Under the pieces are notes generated by a model that saw only the letters and a list, made by a program, of their open reading frames with translations, searched no databases and had not been told where the DNA came from. 15,290 nucleotides of DNA from assembly GCA_036655975.1 (NCBI GenBank), contig JAVVPD010000051.1, forward strand, positions 1 through 15,290, written 5' to 3'. The stretch is from CASQEL01 sp036655975 (GTDB lineage: Bacteria; Desulfobacterota; Desulfovibrionia; Desulfovibrionales; Desulfovibrionaceae). The position numbers were made by a program, and so were the translations under genes. Positions 1 through 8,181 of this stretch are shown piece by piece (positions within the stretch are counted from its first letter, which is position 1; every line of letters starts with the position of its first letter).

Positions 1-363
1 AAACCCGCCCAAACTGTCCCCGCAGAAAAAGCAGAAAAAGTGGCGCCTAAAGTCAACGGCCCTAAAATAATCAATAAGATAAGTGTTTCCGCCACAGAAA
101 ACGGCGCCACCGTGCGTATCGCTGGGGCAAGTTCCCTAAACTATAGAACCATGCACCTCAAAAACCCTGACCGCATTGTTGTCGATTTAGAAGGCATTTG
201 GGCTGTAAAAGCCCCCGGAGTGCCCACCAACAAAGCGGTAAAAAATGTCCGTATTGGTAAACAAGGCAACAAAACCCGCATTGTCATTGATCTCTCCACC
301 CCCCCCGCTAGCATCGCTTTTGTTAAAGCTAATGCTGAAACATTAGAAGTTCGCGTCAAATAG
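1..363 (+). CDS. AMIN-domain protein, C-terminal part (cut by left edge)
   Basis: The frame is open from base 1 to a TAG at 361-363, so this is the last 120 residues of a longer gene. The GTG at 40 is probably internal, because the frame continues upstream as a Lys/Ala/Pro-rich linker. The remainder, from about residue 22, has the AMIN beta-sandwich pattern: a 'NPDRIVVDL' strand, then 'GKQGNKTRIVIDL', and a final 'LEVRVK' strand at the C-terminus. AMIN domains bind peptidoglycan or localise envelope proteins and occur in AmiC-type amidases and PilQ secretins. Here the domain is C-terminal and no amidase or secretin part is visible, so the protein's role cannot be named. A C8 tract at 299-306 lies in the coding sequence. 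The family call is fairly sure; the function is not. Confidence 0.75.
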   Translation, partial: KPAQTVPAEKAEKVAPKVNGPKIINKISVSATENGATVRIAGASSLNYRTMHLKNPDRIVVDLEGIWAVKAPGVPTNKAVKNVRIGKQGNKTRIVIDLSTPPASIAFVKANAETLEVRVK

Positions 364-423
364 CATTGCTATGGATATATACTTGCCTCTGTAACATTTT
401 ACTACCCTGACAAAGGAACACCT

Positions 424-840
424 ATGCCCACCGTTACCGCACAATATCTTGGTAATTTACGCGTTGCATGCGTCCATGAGGCCAGTGGTACGCGCATCAT
501 TACCGATGCCCCTGTAGACAATCATGGCAAAGGCGAGGCCTTTTCCCCCACAGATTTGTGTGCAACAGCCGTAGCAACCTGCGCCATGACCATCATCGGC
601 CTGTACGCACAAAACCATGCTCTGAATGTTGACGGCACAAAAATAGACATCGCTAAAGTGATGAACGCTCACCCCCGCCGCATTGGGGAAATACGCATTA
701 CCTTTATTATGCCCGACAACAACTATAGTGATAAAGACAAACAATCCATAGAACGCGCCGCACACACCTGCCCCGTACATTTGAGCCTGCACCCGGATGT
801 GGTTCAAAGCTTTATTTTCCAGTGGGCGGATCAAGCATAA
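424..840 (+). CDS. OsmC/Ohr-family protein
   Basis: This is a 138-residue protein, the usual size for OsmC/Ohr. The family uses a pair of cysteines to reduce organic hydroperoxides in the cytoplasm. The two expected cysteines are visible: Cys53 in 'ATAVATCAMT', at the start of the central helix, and Cys116 in 'HTCPVHLSL', matching the family's C-P-V segment. An extra Cys46 lies nearby. The 'FSPTDLCATAVATC' stretch corresponds to the family's 'GPEELLLAALGGC' region. The ATG at 424 follows AAGGAA at a suitable distance. The sequence resembles the YhfA-like branch more than classic Ohr, so the substrate is uncertain. It lies 60 bases after the AMIN gene on the same strand and could be cotranscribed with it. 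Confidence 0.85.
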   Translation: MPTVTAQYLGNLRVACVHEASGTRIITDAPVDNHGKGEAFSPTDLCATAVATCAMTIIGLYAQNHALNVDGTKIDIAKVMNAHPRRIGEIRITFIMPDNNYSDKDKQSIERAAHTCPVHLSLHPDVVQSFIFQWADQA

Positions 841-860
841 ACCGCAGCTCCCTTCAGCCC

Positions 861-2234
861 TTAGCCTTTCGGATAAACAAGCATAATCGACATATCCATA
901 ACATTAGTACGGGTGGGGCCGGTTTTACACAGACGCTGGCATTGGCTGAGAAAAGGATAACTATTGTTGGCATCAAGATAGTCTTGGGCATTGAGGTTCT
1001 GCCGAGCGGCCATGGCGATAGTATCACCACAGGCATAGCCCCCTGCGGCATCGGTGGGGCCATCGGTACCGTCCGTGCCCGCGAATAGAGCGCAAACATT
1101 AGGGATACCTTGTAAAGCCAAACTGGCGGCAAGGGCCATTTCCTGATTGCGCCCGCCTTTGCCCTGCCCCTTCAGGGTCACGGTAGTTTCCCCGCCCGCC
1201 AGCAGACACACAGGGGCGGATGTAGACGTGAGGCTTTGGGCCTGTTGTGTGGCAAGTGTGATAAGTTCCGCAGCCTTCACGCGGGCCTCCCCCTTTAAGG
1301 TATGGGAAAGAATGTGTGGACTAAAGCCAAGGCTGGCAGCTTTATCAGCAGCGGCCTTAAGCGCTTGGGGCAAGGTAGCCACAAGATAGTTACGGACATT
1401 ATTCCACAAGGGATCTCCTACCTTGGGCGTTTCAGGAAGAGCACCACGCACACCCGTCTGAAGGTGAGCCAACACTGGGGGCGGCAATTGCCGGGTGAGT
1501 GCATAATCCTTAAGAATATCTAGACAGTGCTGATAGGTAGAGGCATCAGGGGCGGTGGGGCCAGAAGCGATAACATCAAGATCATCGCCCACCACATCGG
1601 ACACGATAAGGGAAATGACGGTGGCAGGTTGGGCGGCCCGCGCGAGTTGCCCACCACTGAAAACCGAAAGATGTTTACGCACGGCGTTAAGTTCGTGGAT
1701 ACTCGCCCCGCAGCCCAGCAATAAGGCTGTGGTAGCCTGAATGTCGGCAAGGCTGATACCGGGGCTGGGGGCTGGGGTTAATGCGCTGGCCCCCCCCGTA
1801 AGCAGACACAAAACCAGATCACCCGCCCGTGCTGAATGTGCGAGGGCCAGCACTTGGCGCGCGGCGTGTTCCCCCGCCGCATCGGGCACGGGATGGGCGG
1901 CTTCGGAAAGACGAATATGTTTCAGGGGCAGGCCATGGGCGTATTTCACAATAACGTGCCCGTCATAAATATAGTCACCAAGTACGCTTTCAAGGGCTTG
2001 CGCCATGGGGGCCGCGCCTTTTCCCGCGCCAATGGCAAAAAGGCGGGACTGGGGAGCATGCGGGCCGCCGAGAGGAAAACGTTCATCCGCCACACAGAGC
2101 ACAGGGCCGGAAGTATCCTCTCGTACACAAACATAGCGTTTAAGCGCTGCGTCAGGCGCAACGGCGGTCAATCCGGCGGAAAAAATAGCATCCAGACATT
2201 GACGGCGCTGGGGACTCAGATAAACGGTGTTCAC
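861..2234 (-). CDS. Glycerate kinase, GckA/TtuD type (DUF4147 + MOFRL)
   Basis: The 457-residue product has the normal length for class II glycerate kinases, which phosphorylate D-glycerate (usually to 2-phosphoglycerate) with ATP. The N-terminal DUF4147 domain shows 'IGAGKGA' with Lys72, 'LLTGGASAL' (about 144-152), 'HELNAVRKHLS' (180-190) and 'SDVVGDDLDVIASGPT' (from 212). The C-terminal MOFRL domain shows 'GGETTVTLKG', 'GGRNQEMAL' (360-368), 'AGTDGTDGPTDAAG' and 'TGPTRTNVMDM'. Translation should begin at GTG 2234, because a strong GGGAGG lies six bases upstream and the protein then has full length. Its stop faces the osmC-like gene 20 bases away. A C8 tract at 1790-1797 falls in the conserved TGGASAL motif. 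No sugar-acid dehydrogenase or transporter gene is adjacent, so the pathway is not shown by context. Confidence 0.93.
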   Translation of the reverse strand: MNTVYLSPQRRQCLDAIFSAGLTAVAPDAALKRYVCVREDTSGPVLCVADERFPLGGPHAPQSRLFAIGAGKGAAPMAQALESVLGDYIYDGHVIVKYAHGLPLKHIRLSEAAHPVPDAAGEHAARQVLALAHSARAGDLVLCLLTGGASALTPAPSPGISLADIQATTALLLGCGASIHELNAVRKHLSVFSGGQLARAAQPATVISLIVSDVVGDDLDVIASGPTAPDASTYQHCLDILKDYALTRQLPPPVLAHLQTGVRGALPETPKVGDPLWNNVRNYLVATLPQALKAAADKAASLGFSPHILSHTLKGEARVKAAELITLATQQAQSLTSTSAPVCLLAGGETTVTLKGQGKGGRNQEMALAASLALQGIPNVCALFAGTDGTDGPTDAAGGYACGDTIAMAARQNLNAQDYLDANNSYPFLSQCQRLCKTGPTRTNVMDMSIMLVYPKG

Positions 2235-2279
2235 AAGGAACCTCCCTCAGGAATAACAGGACGCGGTAAATTTTTATAT

Positions 2280-2308
2280 TTGACCAATCTGGTTGCAAAC
2301 ACTATCTT
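2280..2308 (+). promoter_or_regulatory. Candidate sigma-70-type promoter for the DUF3179 gene
   Basis: TTGACC at 2280-2285 and TATCTT at 2303-2308 are separated by exactly 17 bases. The predicted start near 2315 would give a leader of about 57 bases. It lies in the 137-base divergent region between the glycerate kinase and DUF3179 genes. The -35 box is strong and the -10 box is moderate. I could not find an equally good promoter for the minus-strand kinase gene in the same interval. Confidence 0.5.
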
Positions 2309-2371
2309 TTCACACAGTATCCGCACCCGCAGAACTGGGGCGCCACAGTATACATATTGGAGTAGTATTCA

Positions 2372-3550
2372 ATGTTTTATGCCAAAACACAAGCCGCGCA
2401 ACACGGGCGCAAGCAGCGAACCTTCCTGTGCTCTGTGCTCTTGGCGGGAACTTTTGCCATTGGCGTGGCCTTAGGCGGAATTCTGTGCACGCCGGGCACT
2501 GCACGGGCCATCCCCAAAAGCCCGCGTGAGTTGGCGCTAATTACCGACAAACTCTTACAAACCGCCGTAAACTACGGGGCCATTCCTTCGCTCTACCGCC
2601 CACAATATGTGCGCGTTATTGATGCAGACCTTGCCATGGATCGCAATGATCCTGTTTTTATTGTAGAATTTCCTAACGGCCCGCGAATCTACCCCCAAAG
2701 AATTTTAGTGTGGCACCATGTGGTCAACGAACTGTTTGACGACATCGCCTACGCAGTAACCTATTGCCCCATTACCGGTACGCTGGCAGCCTACCGCTCA
2801 GACTTGGACGGCACCAATCTCATTTTAGACGCAGAAGGCCGGCTTTACGAAGGCAATGCCGTGCTGATTGACCGTAACAGCGGCTCCCTATGGCTACAAA
2901 TGTTGGGCATGGCTTTTGACGGACCTTTGCGGGAAAGAGGCATGCCCACCCTGCCCGTGTTCTGGACCACATGGGGCTCGGCCAAAAGAGTATACCCCCA
3001 CGCCCCTGTGCTGGCCGTGCCCAAGGAAGGAACGCGCGCCTATGCCCGCGACCCTTACGGGAACTATTTGAAACGCGGCAATTATTATGACAACGATATT
3101 TTAATATACAAGGTCGCCCGCAAAGACAAACGCTTTCCGGTCAAAACCCCCATCCTCGGCATAGAACTGAACGGCATGTTGCTGGCGGTGAATATCCCGT
3201 ATGTGAAAAAAAAAGGCGTGGTCAATTTTTTTATGGGTGACGAACCCCTGCTGGCAGTGTACGACCGAAGCCTAGATGTCGTGCGTATCTATAACCGTAA
3301 ATTATGGGACAAACCATCCCTCTTTGTCATCGAGCAGGGGCAGCTTATCGATATTGCCTCACGCTCCGTATGGAATCCCGTCACGGGCAAAGCCCTGCGG
3401 GGTAACATGGAAAATGCGTCCATGAAACAGTATTTTGGCGTCTATTCCATGTGGTTTTCGTGGTATTCCATCAATCCCGAAACCTTTACCATTCCGGGTG
3501 CCGGAGAAGTTCCTTCAGACGTGCTCAAATTGACGCCTGTAGGACAATAA
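2372..3550 (+). CDS. Exported DUF3179-family protein
   Basis: This is a 392-residue protein of a family without a settled function. A positively charged N-terminus (HGRKQR), a hydrophobic stretch at about 18-38 and 'TARA' just before Ile47 form a signal peptide, so the mature protein should be periplasmic. The DUF3179 hallmarks are present: 'YCPITGT' with Cys132, 'NAVLIDRNSGSLWLQMLGMAFDGPL' spread over about 162-186, and the C-terminal 'MWFSWYSINPETF'. The ATG at 2372 has GGAG nine bases upstream. The gene contains A9 (3206-3214) and T7 (3226-3232) runs without losing frame. Its last 26 bases overlap the 3' end of the convergent methyltransferase gene. The family call is confident. Any biochemical role would be speculation. 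Confidence 0.85.
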   Translation: MFYAKTQAAQHGRKQRTFLCSVLLAGTFAIGVALGGILCTPGTARAIPKSPRELALITDKLLQTAVNYGAIPSLYRPQYVRVIDADLAMDRNDPVFIVEFPNGPRIYPQRILVWHHVVNELFDDIAYAVTYCPITGTLAAYRSDLDGTNLILDAEGRLYEGNAVLIDRNSGSLWLQMLGMAFDGPLRERGMPTLPVFWTTWGSAKRVYPHAPVLAVPKEGTRAYARDPYGNYLKRGNYYDNDILIYKVARKDKRFPVKTPILGIELNGMLLAVNIPYVKKKGVVNFFMGDEPLLAVYDRSLDVVRIYNRKLWDKPSLFVIEQGQLIDIASRSVWNPVTGKALRGNMENASMKQYFGVYSMWFSWYSINPETFTIPGAGEVPSDVLKLTPVGQ

Positions 3551-4193
3551 GACTGGCTGCTCCCCCCATACTCCGGCAACGCGCACACAGCGTGCGGCCC
3601 GTAGCGCGGGCAAAGCCCTCAATGCCTCCAGCCGCCATAAAGGTGCGATACTGTGCATAATGTTCGCCGCCCACCAGCCATTCCGCCCCGTGGGCCATAG
3701 CCACGGCGGGCATATCAAGATTGCGTTCGGCAAGGCTAAAATCGGCAATAATGCAGTAACGCGCCACCCGCAGCGCTTCCCGCACCACGCAGTGGCCTTG
3801 CGCGGGGCTAAGACTGTGCAGTGCCAAAGCCAACACAGCAATGTCAAAATCAGGAGCAGAAGCCCTGCCGGAAAAAGGCAACCGTGTAGCGTCACCCTGC
3901 ACCAGCCCCAAGGTTTGGGGGCCCCCCGTGAGCGTGTGCCGCGCCTGCCTCAGCATGGGCCACGAAAGATCCAACGCGCAGACGTGCAGGCCATTGCCCT
4001 GCAATAGACGGCTAAGCCCAGCAGGCCCGCAACACAAGTCAAGCACCCTGTGCGCCCCAAACTGACGGCACAATGCCAATACCTGTGCCCGCATACCCGC
4101 CAAAAGCTTCCCCAGCACAGGTTCATAGGCCCGCGCGACAAAAAGTGCGCGGCCTTCGGGGGTAAACTGCGTTAGACACCTACAAAATTGCAT
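3525..4193 (-). CDS. Class I SAM-dependent methyltransferase
   Basis: The 222-residue protein has the Rossmann-fold methyltransferase motifs in order. Motif I is 'VLDLCCGPAG' (50-59), the acidic end of strand 2 is Asp75 in 'CALDLS', 'QGDATRLPF' (99-107) carries the adenine-contacting Asp101, and motif IV is in 'DFDIAVLALALHSL' (115-128). It resembles the UbiE/methyltransferase-11 group, but the substrate is not evident. The ATG at 4193 overlaps the end of the upstream HD gene by 22 bases, with GGAGG ten bases before it, which suggests translational coupling. Its last 26 coding bases are antisense to the end of the DUF3179 gene. The protein is cysteine-rich, with pairs near both ends (Cys4/Cys6, Cys203/Cys206), which could bind a metal. 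Confidence 0.85.
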   Translation of the reverse strand: MQFCRCLTQFTPEGRALFVARAYEPVLGKLLAGMRAQVLALCRQFGAHRVLDLCCGPAGLSRLLQGNGLHVCALDLSWPMLRQARHTLTGGPQTLGLVQGDATRLPFSGRASAPDFDIAVLALALHSLSPAQGHCVVREALRVARYCIIADFSLAERNLDMPAVAMAHGAEWLVGGEHYAQYRTFMAAGGIEGFARATGRTLCARCRSMGGAASLIVLQASI

Positions 4194-4975
4194 GTCGCGG
4201 GAACCTCCGCCAAAGCGGTCAGTAGACGCTTTTTTGCCGCCTGCACCGGAGCGTCAGGGGGTAAAGTATCCAATAATTGTTCAATCTGCCCAGAGTGTTT
4301 GATAAAGACCTTGCTCACGGCAAAACGCAAATCATACAACCATGAAGCCAATAGTAGCCTAAAATCGTTGATACTGTGTAAGTCCGCATAGGCTGCCACT
4401 TTACCATTCAAAATATCTTCCACCACCTTAGGCGTCCACAGGGCGGGGTCGTCCTGCACGTGCAGCACAACGGCTTTATTTTTAGGGCCAGACTTCCCCA
4501 ATTCTTCCACCATAATGCGAATAATATCGCATTTATCGGCATCACGCACGGCGTGGGTTACCTGCTGCACGTCCACAGGCAAGTGCGTAGCAACAGCAAA
4601 TTTGTTGTGCAAACCCACCGCCGCCAGTACAAGCCTGCGAATGGCGGGGCTTTCCGCCGCCAACACGGCATTTTCTCTTTTGAGCGTTTTCAGCCCTAAC
4701 AGGCCATGATTGACAGACAGGCTGTCTTTAAAAGTCTGCCAGCGGGCGTATTGCGGAAAACGCCCCACATCGTGGTACAAAGCTGCCAAAACCGTGGCCC
4801 GCGCACTGGGGGAGTCAAAATGGTGGGCATCGATAATACGGCGGGCATGGAGCAACACCGCTGCAGTATGCCGGATTTTCAATTCCATGGGAACGCCATA
4901 GTCAGGGTACGCACGGCAATACGCCGAGGTAAAGCGCGTAAACCAGTCTTCGTGTGTGGATATGTCCGTATACAT
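4172..4975 (-). CDS. HD-domain phosphohydrolase-like protein
   Basis: This 267-residue cytoplasmic protein has the HD superfamily metal-binding pattern: His36 ('KIRHT'), His68-Asp69 ('LYHDVGRF'), further histidines at 90 and 123 ('GLHNK'), and Asp145/Asp147 in 'RDADKCD'. Such enzymes hydrolyse phosphoesters of nucleotides or cyclic nucleotides with divalent metals. There is no GYP signature, so a cyclic-di-GMP phosphodiesterase of the HD-GYP type is unlikely, and the substrate remains unknown. The ATG at 4975 has no good Shine-Dalgarno sequence. The next in-frame ATG, at residue 30, would still keep His36 but would remove the conserved-looking N-terminus. The gene starts 42 bases after the histidine kinase stop and overlaps the methyltransferase start, so all three may be cotranscribed. 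Confidence 0.82.
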   Translation of the reverse strand: MYTDISTHEDWFTRFTSAYCRAYPDYGVPMELKIRHTAAVLLHARRIIDAHHFDSPSARATVLAALYHDVGRFPQYARWQTFKDSLSVNHGLLGLKTLKRENAVLAAESPAIRRLVLAAVGLHNKFAVATHLPVDVQQVTHAVRDADKCDIIRIMVEELGKSGPKNKAVVLHVQDDPALWTPKVVEDILNGKVAAYADLHSINDFRLLLASWLYDLRFAVSKVFIKHSGQIEQLLDTLPPDAPVQAAKKRLLTALAEVPATCNFVGV

Positions 4976-4997
4976 GCGTTATTTATGCCGGTGGTAG

Positions 4998-5014
4998 CCC
5001 GCTTGGCAAGCGGG
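4998..5014 (-). other. Intercistronic stem-loop between kinase and HD genes
   Basis: CCCGCTT, a three-base GGC loop and AAGCGGG form a perfect seven-base-pair stem in the 42-base gap between the histidine kinase stop and the HD gene start. No T-run follows on the minus strand, so it is unlikely to be a full intrinsic terminator. It could block 3' exonuclease, reduce HD expression or act as a processing site. It also lies close to the weak ribosome-binding region of the HD gene. Confidence 0.5.
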
Positions 5015-5017
5015 GTC

Positions 5018-8000
5018 TCAGGTTCTTTTGGGGGTCACATTTTGGGCAAATGTTTGGCTGTGCCGCTGCTGTACCCAATAGCGAATTCTATCATACAATA
5101 CACTGGGATCAATAGGTTTTGTCACATGATCCTGCATGCCCGCCGCCAAACTTTTCCCCCTGTCACTCACAAGGGCGTGGGCAGTCATGGCAATAATAGG
5201 AACACTATCCAGCGCGTGATTCTCGCGCAAGGCCGCAGTGGCGGTAAAACCGTCCATAACGGGCATTTGTATATCCATAAGAATCAGATCATATTTTCCA
5301 CCTTGACCTTTGAGCACGGCTTCTTGTCCGTCATTGGCAAGCTCCACCTGACAGCCCATGCTCTGCAATAATTCACAAGCGATCATTTGGTTTATTTCAT
5401 TATCTTCCACAAGAAGCACTCGAATACCCACAAGATCCTTGCCAAAGGCAAGTGGTGCACTGGGCATTGCCACGTCTGCCACGGGGGTTTCGCTGTCTGC
5501 TATCAGCGGCTTCGTATCAATTCTGTTACCCGCTGCGGTTTCACGCGCCAAGTCCAATCTGATACAGAAAGAAAAACACGAACCTTCACCGGGGACACTA
5601 CTCACGCAGATAGTCCCGCCCATCATTTCAATAATGGACTTACAGATGGTCAGCCCAAGACCTGTGCCGCCGTATTCACGCGTGGTGGAGGTATCCGCCT
5701 GTGTGAAGGCCAAAAAAAGACGGGATATCTGTTCAGGATTCATACCAATGCCCGTATCCTTAACCCGAATACCCAGTAAGATGCTCGCGTTGTCCTGCTC
5801 TTTTACCTCAAACATCAGCGTCACCGCACCGCTGTGCGTAAATTTTACCGCATTTGCCAAAAGATTCAGAAAAACTTGGCTCAAGCGCAACCCATCTCCT
5901 ATAAGCACAGGGGGCACTTTTTCTAGGTATTCCACACGCAAAGCAATACTTTTTTTATCCGCTGAAGCTTGCAGCATATCAAAGGTGGACTGCACAATAT
6001 CCTTCATGGCAAAAGCGCTATACTCCAGCTCCAGCTTCCCGGCTTCAATTTTTGAAAAGTCCAAAACCCCATTGATAATGGCCGTCAAACTGCGAACAGA
6101 AACGCCAATTTTTTCTAAATATTGTGCAATTTTTTGGGGCGGATTTTCCTGCAAGGCAAGGTAGTTCAAGCCCATAATGCCGTTCAGAGGTGTACGAATT
6201 TCGTGGCTCATATTCGCCAAGAATTCGCTTTTGGCATGATTAGCCGCATTGGCTTCAAAGCGGGCACGTTCAAGCTCATTTTCTGCTTTTTTCCTTTCAG
6301 TAATATCGCGGCTAATACCCACAATACCCAATACCATACCGTGTTCATTCCGATAAATATTTTTTACCGTTTCAAAAAGTACTTCCGTGTCAGATGCTAT
6401 AAAACGCATCAAGTGTTCATGCCAATAGGGCCCTGAACTGACTAAAGCCTGTTCATCTCCCTCCTGACAGTATTTAATACTTTCTTGAGTAAATAAACCT
6501 AATTCCACATCGGATTTACCAATAATATCTGGAACCGTAAGACCGAACAAACGGCACAATGCCGCATTACAACCAACATAATGGCCGTGCGTATCTTTGT
6601 AATAAATACAATCAGGGATATTATTCAGCACCGAATTCAGCAATACGCGTTCATAGCGAATAATCGTGTTACTTTCCTGTAAGGCCGCTGTGCGTTTAAC
6701 AACAAGCTCTTCAAGATGCTGCTTCTGCTCACTTTTTTCTGCTTCTTGCTCTTTTTGTTGTTGAATATCTAAAAATATGCCACAACCAGAGCGCATTGTA
6801 CCGTCAGCATTCCATTCTATAACAGTACCTATACTTCGTAACCAATACCATTTCCCTTCACTATTACGAATTCTAAATTCACGATTATAATTTTCTTTAG
6901 GCCCCAATGCAACTTTTACATAATGATGCCAATCTTCTGAATGGATATTGTTTCGACACCACTCTTTAGAATACACGCTTTCTTTATCAGGGTAGCCCAA
7001 TAGTGTATTAAAGTATTTGTTAACACGCAGTTCCCCCTTGGCATCGTCCCATTCCCATGTGGCAATTGCTGCCGCATTGACCATAGATGCTAAAGTATCA
7101 TCCCCTTTCCGAATACGAGCCTGAAGCAAATTGAATACAATAAATAAGCCTAATAAAGAAAAAAATCCTGTTATCATTGATGTTATACAAGTATTATACA
7201 ATAGCATTGTAGCAGGTGTGAGCAGTATTTCCTTGTCTACAGTGAGAATAATGGACAAATTTAATTCTGGCAGCAGGAGCCGCATTCCCACTCGGTGACC
7301 GGAAGAACTTGCAGGAACAAGCTGGTTGGTCGAGCCTACCAAAGCTCGAGTTTCTGGAGTGAGCGCATAGGACTGACCTTCCTGGAAAGAATAGTCAGAA
7401 CACGCTATAACCATATTATTACTGTCCAGCATGATCAGCCGCATTTCTGGCAAGTTTGCTAAGGGCACAGTCCACGTTTCAGAAAAAGTGTCCATATTCA
7501 TGGAGATGAAGACTGCCCCGCAAAATACATTATTGTGTATAATCGGGACTATGCCGAAAATGACAACTTTATCCTTTTCTGGATGTTTTTTCACGCCCAC
7601 AAAAGCATTACCAGACTTCACCTTGTCCTGTTCCGTCCCCAAGGCAAAAGCGCTGTAAATGCCTTGAGCGTCCACCAAAACGGTTCCCTGATTGTCGACA
7701 ATAGCAATGCTAGAACTTTCTGCATTGAGACTATTAATACGAGCAACAACTTCCATAGCTACGGCAAGGCGCTCCTGTCCACCTGCGGTAAGATTGTCCC
7801 CCATGACAGCGGCGCGAATACTGGGAATTTGCGCGGTAATCTTTGCAATTTCTAGCACTTTTTTGATACGTTGTTCGATACTTTGCGATATTGCAGTCAG
7901 CGTAAATCTGTAATAGCGCTCGGTAGTGTTCAAAATAATATCTTTCCCATCTTGATACGTAAAATACGAGACGGGGAATACACATACGGTTATCACCAGT

Positions 8001-8035
8001 GTAAATAACAACAATATACGTCTGCCTGCGCGCAT
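5018..8035 (-). CDS. Hybrid sensor histidine kinase (dCache-PAS-PAS-HisKA-HATPase-REC)
   Basis: This 1005-residue inner-membrane signalling protein has two transmembrane segments, at about 7-27 and 277-305. They flank a periplasmic region of about 250 residues that resembles a dCache sensor. Two PAS/PAC units follow (about 314-427 and 465-582), joined by a coiled linker. The kinase core has the H-box 'MSHEIRTPLNG' with His611, the N-box Asn728 region, 'DTGIGM' (Asp760) and 'GGTGLGL' (789-795). The C-terminal receiver has the acidic pair Glu877/Asp878, the phosphoacceptor Asp921, Thr951 and Lys973. There is no HPt domain and no adjacent output regulator, so a separate phosphotransfer partner is expected. 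The ATG at 8035 has AGGAG five bases upstream. The sensor and PAS part is notably AT-rich. The ligand is unknown. Confidence 0.95.
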   Translation of the reverse strand: MRAGRRILLLFTLVITVCVFPVSYFTYQDGKDIILNTTERYYRFTLTAISQSIEQRIKKVLEIAKITAQIPSIRAAVMGDNLTAGGQERLAVAMEVVARINSLNAESSSIAIVDNQGTVLVDAQGIYSAFALGTEQDKVKSGNAFVGVKKHPEKDKVVIFGIVPIIHNNVFCGAVFISMNMDTFSETWTVPLANLPEMRLIMLDSNNMVIACSDYSFQEGQSYALTPETRALVGSTNQLVPASSSGHRVGMRLLLPELNLSIILTVDKEILLTPATMLLYNTCITSMITGFFSLLGLFIVFNLLQARIRKGDDTLASMVNAAAIATWEWDDAKGELRVNKYFNTLLGYPDKESVYSKEWCRNNIHSEDWHHYVKVALGPKENYNREFRIRNSEGKWYWLRSIGTVIEWNADGTMRSGCGIFLDIQQQKEQEAEKSEQKQHLEELVVKRTAALQESNTIIRYERVLLNSVLNNIPDCIYYKDTHGHYVGCNAALCRLFGLTVPDIIGKSDVELGLFTQESIKYCQEGDEQALVSSGPYWHEHLMRFIASDTEVLFETVKNIYRNEHGMVLGIVGISRDITERKKAENELERARFEANAANHAKSEFLANMSHEIRTPLNGIMGLNYLALQENPPQKIAQYLEKIGVSVRSLTAIINGVLDFSKIEAGKLELEYSAFAMKDIVQSTFDMLQASADKKSIALRVEYLEKVPPVLIGDGLRLSQVFLNLLANAVKFTHSGAVTLMFEVKEQDNASILLGIRVKDTGIGMNPEQISRLFLAFTQADTSTTREYGGTGLGLTICKSIIEMMGGTICVSSVPGEGSCFSFCIRLDLARETAAGNRIDTKPLIADSETPVADVAMPSAPLAFGKDLVGIRVLLVEDNEINQMIACELLQSMGCQVELANDGQEAVLKGQGGKYDLILMDIQMPVMDGFTATAALRENHALDSVPIIAMTAHALVSDRGKSLAAGMQDHVTKPIDPSVLYDRIRYWVQQRHSQTFAQNVTPKRT

Positions 8036-8120
8036 GAAGGCTCCTGTTAGTCAACATCATCATTTATATATGTATACACAACTACTAGTTCCTGCAGAAA
8101 AACAGATATTTTTTCTCGCC

Positions 8121-8149
8121 TTGAGGAAAAGAGTAATTTTTGCTATGAT
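8121..8149 (+). promoter_or_regulatory. Sigma-70-type promoter for dnaE
   Basis: TTGAGG at 8121-8126 and TATGAT at 8144-8149 are separated by exactly 17 bases. Each differs from the consensus at one or two positions. Transcription would begin near 8156, leaving a leader of about 52 bases before the ATG at 8208. The position inside the longer open frame also argues that the upstream codons are not translated. Confidence 0.7.
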
Positions 8150-8162
8150 TCAGGGCTGTAGG

Positions 8163-8181
8163 TTTTTCCCATTTTTTCCCA
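8163..8181 (+). repeat. Tandem pyrimidine repeat in the dnaE leader
   Basis: TTTTTCCCA is followed at once by TTTTTTCCCA and then by CTTTT, so most of the predicted dnaE leader is a polypyrimidine tract. It sits between the predicted transcription start and the start codon. No function can be assigned. The leader has no convincing Shine-Dalgarno sequence. Confidence 0.5.

Noticed and set aside
1836..2474. Plus-strand open frame of 212 codons
   Set aside because: It is antisense to the glycerate kinase and overlaps the DUF3179 start. The product has no recognisable domain.
4706..5371. Long plus-strand open frame of 221 codons
   Set aside because: It lies antisense across the HD and kinase genes, which have clear family motifs. 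Its own translation shows no domain.
8050..8100. Promoter for the histidine kinase in the AT-rich part of the divergent region
   Set aside because: TATA-like boxes are present, but I found no -35 box at acceptable spacing.
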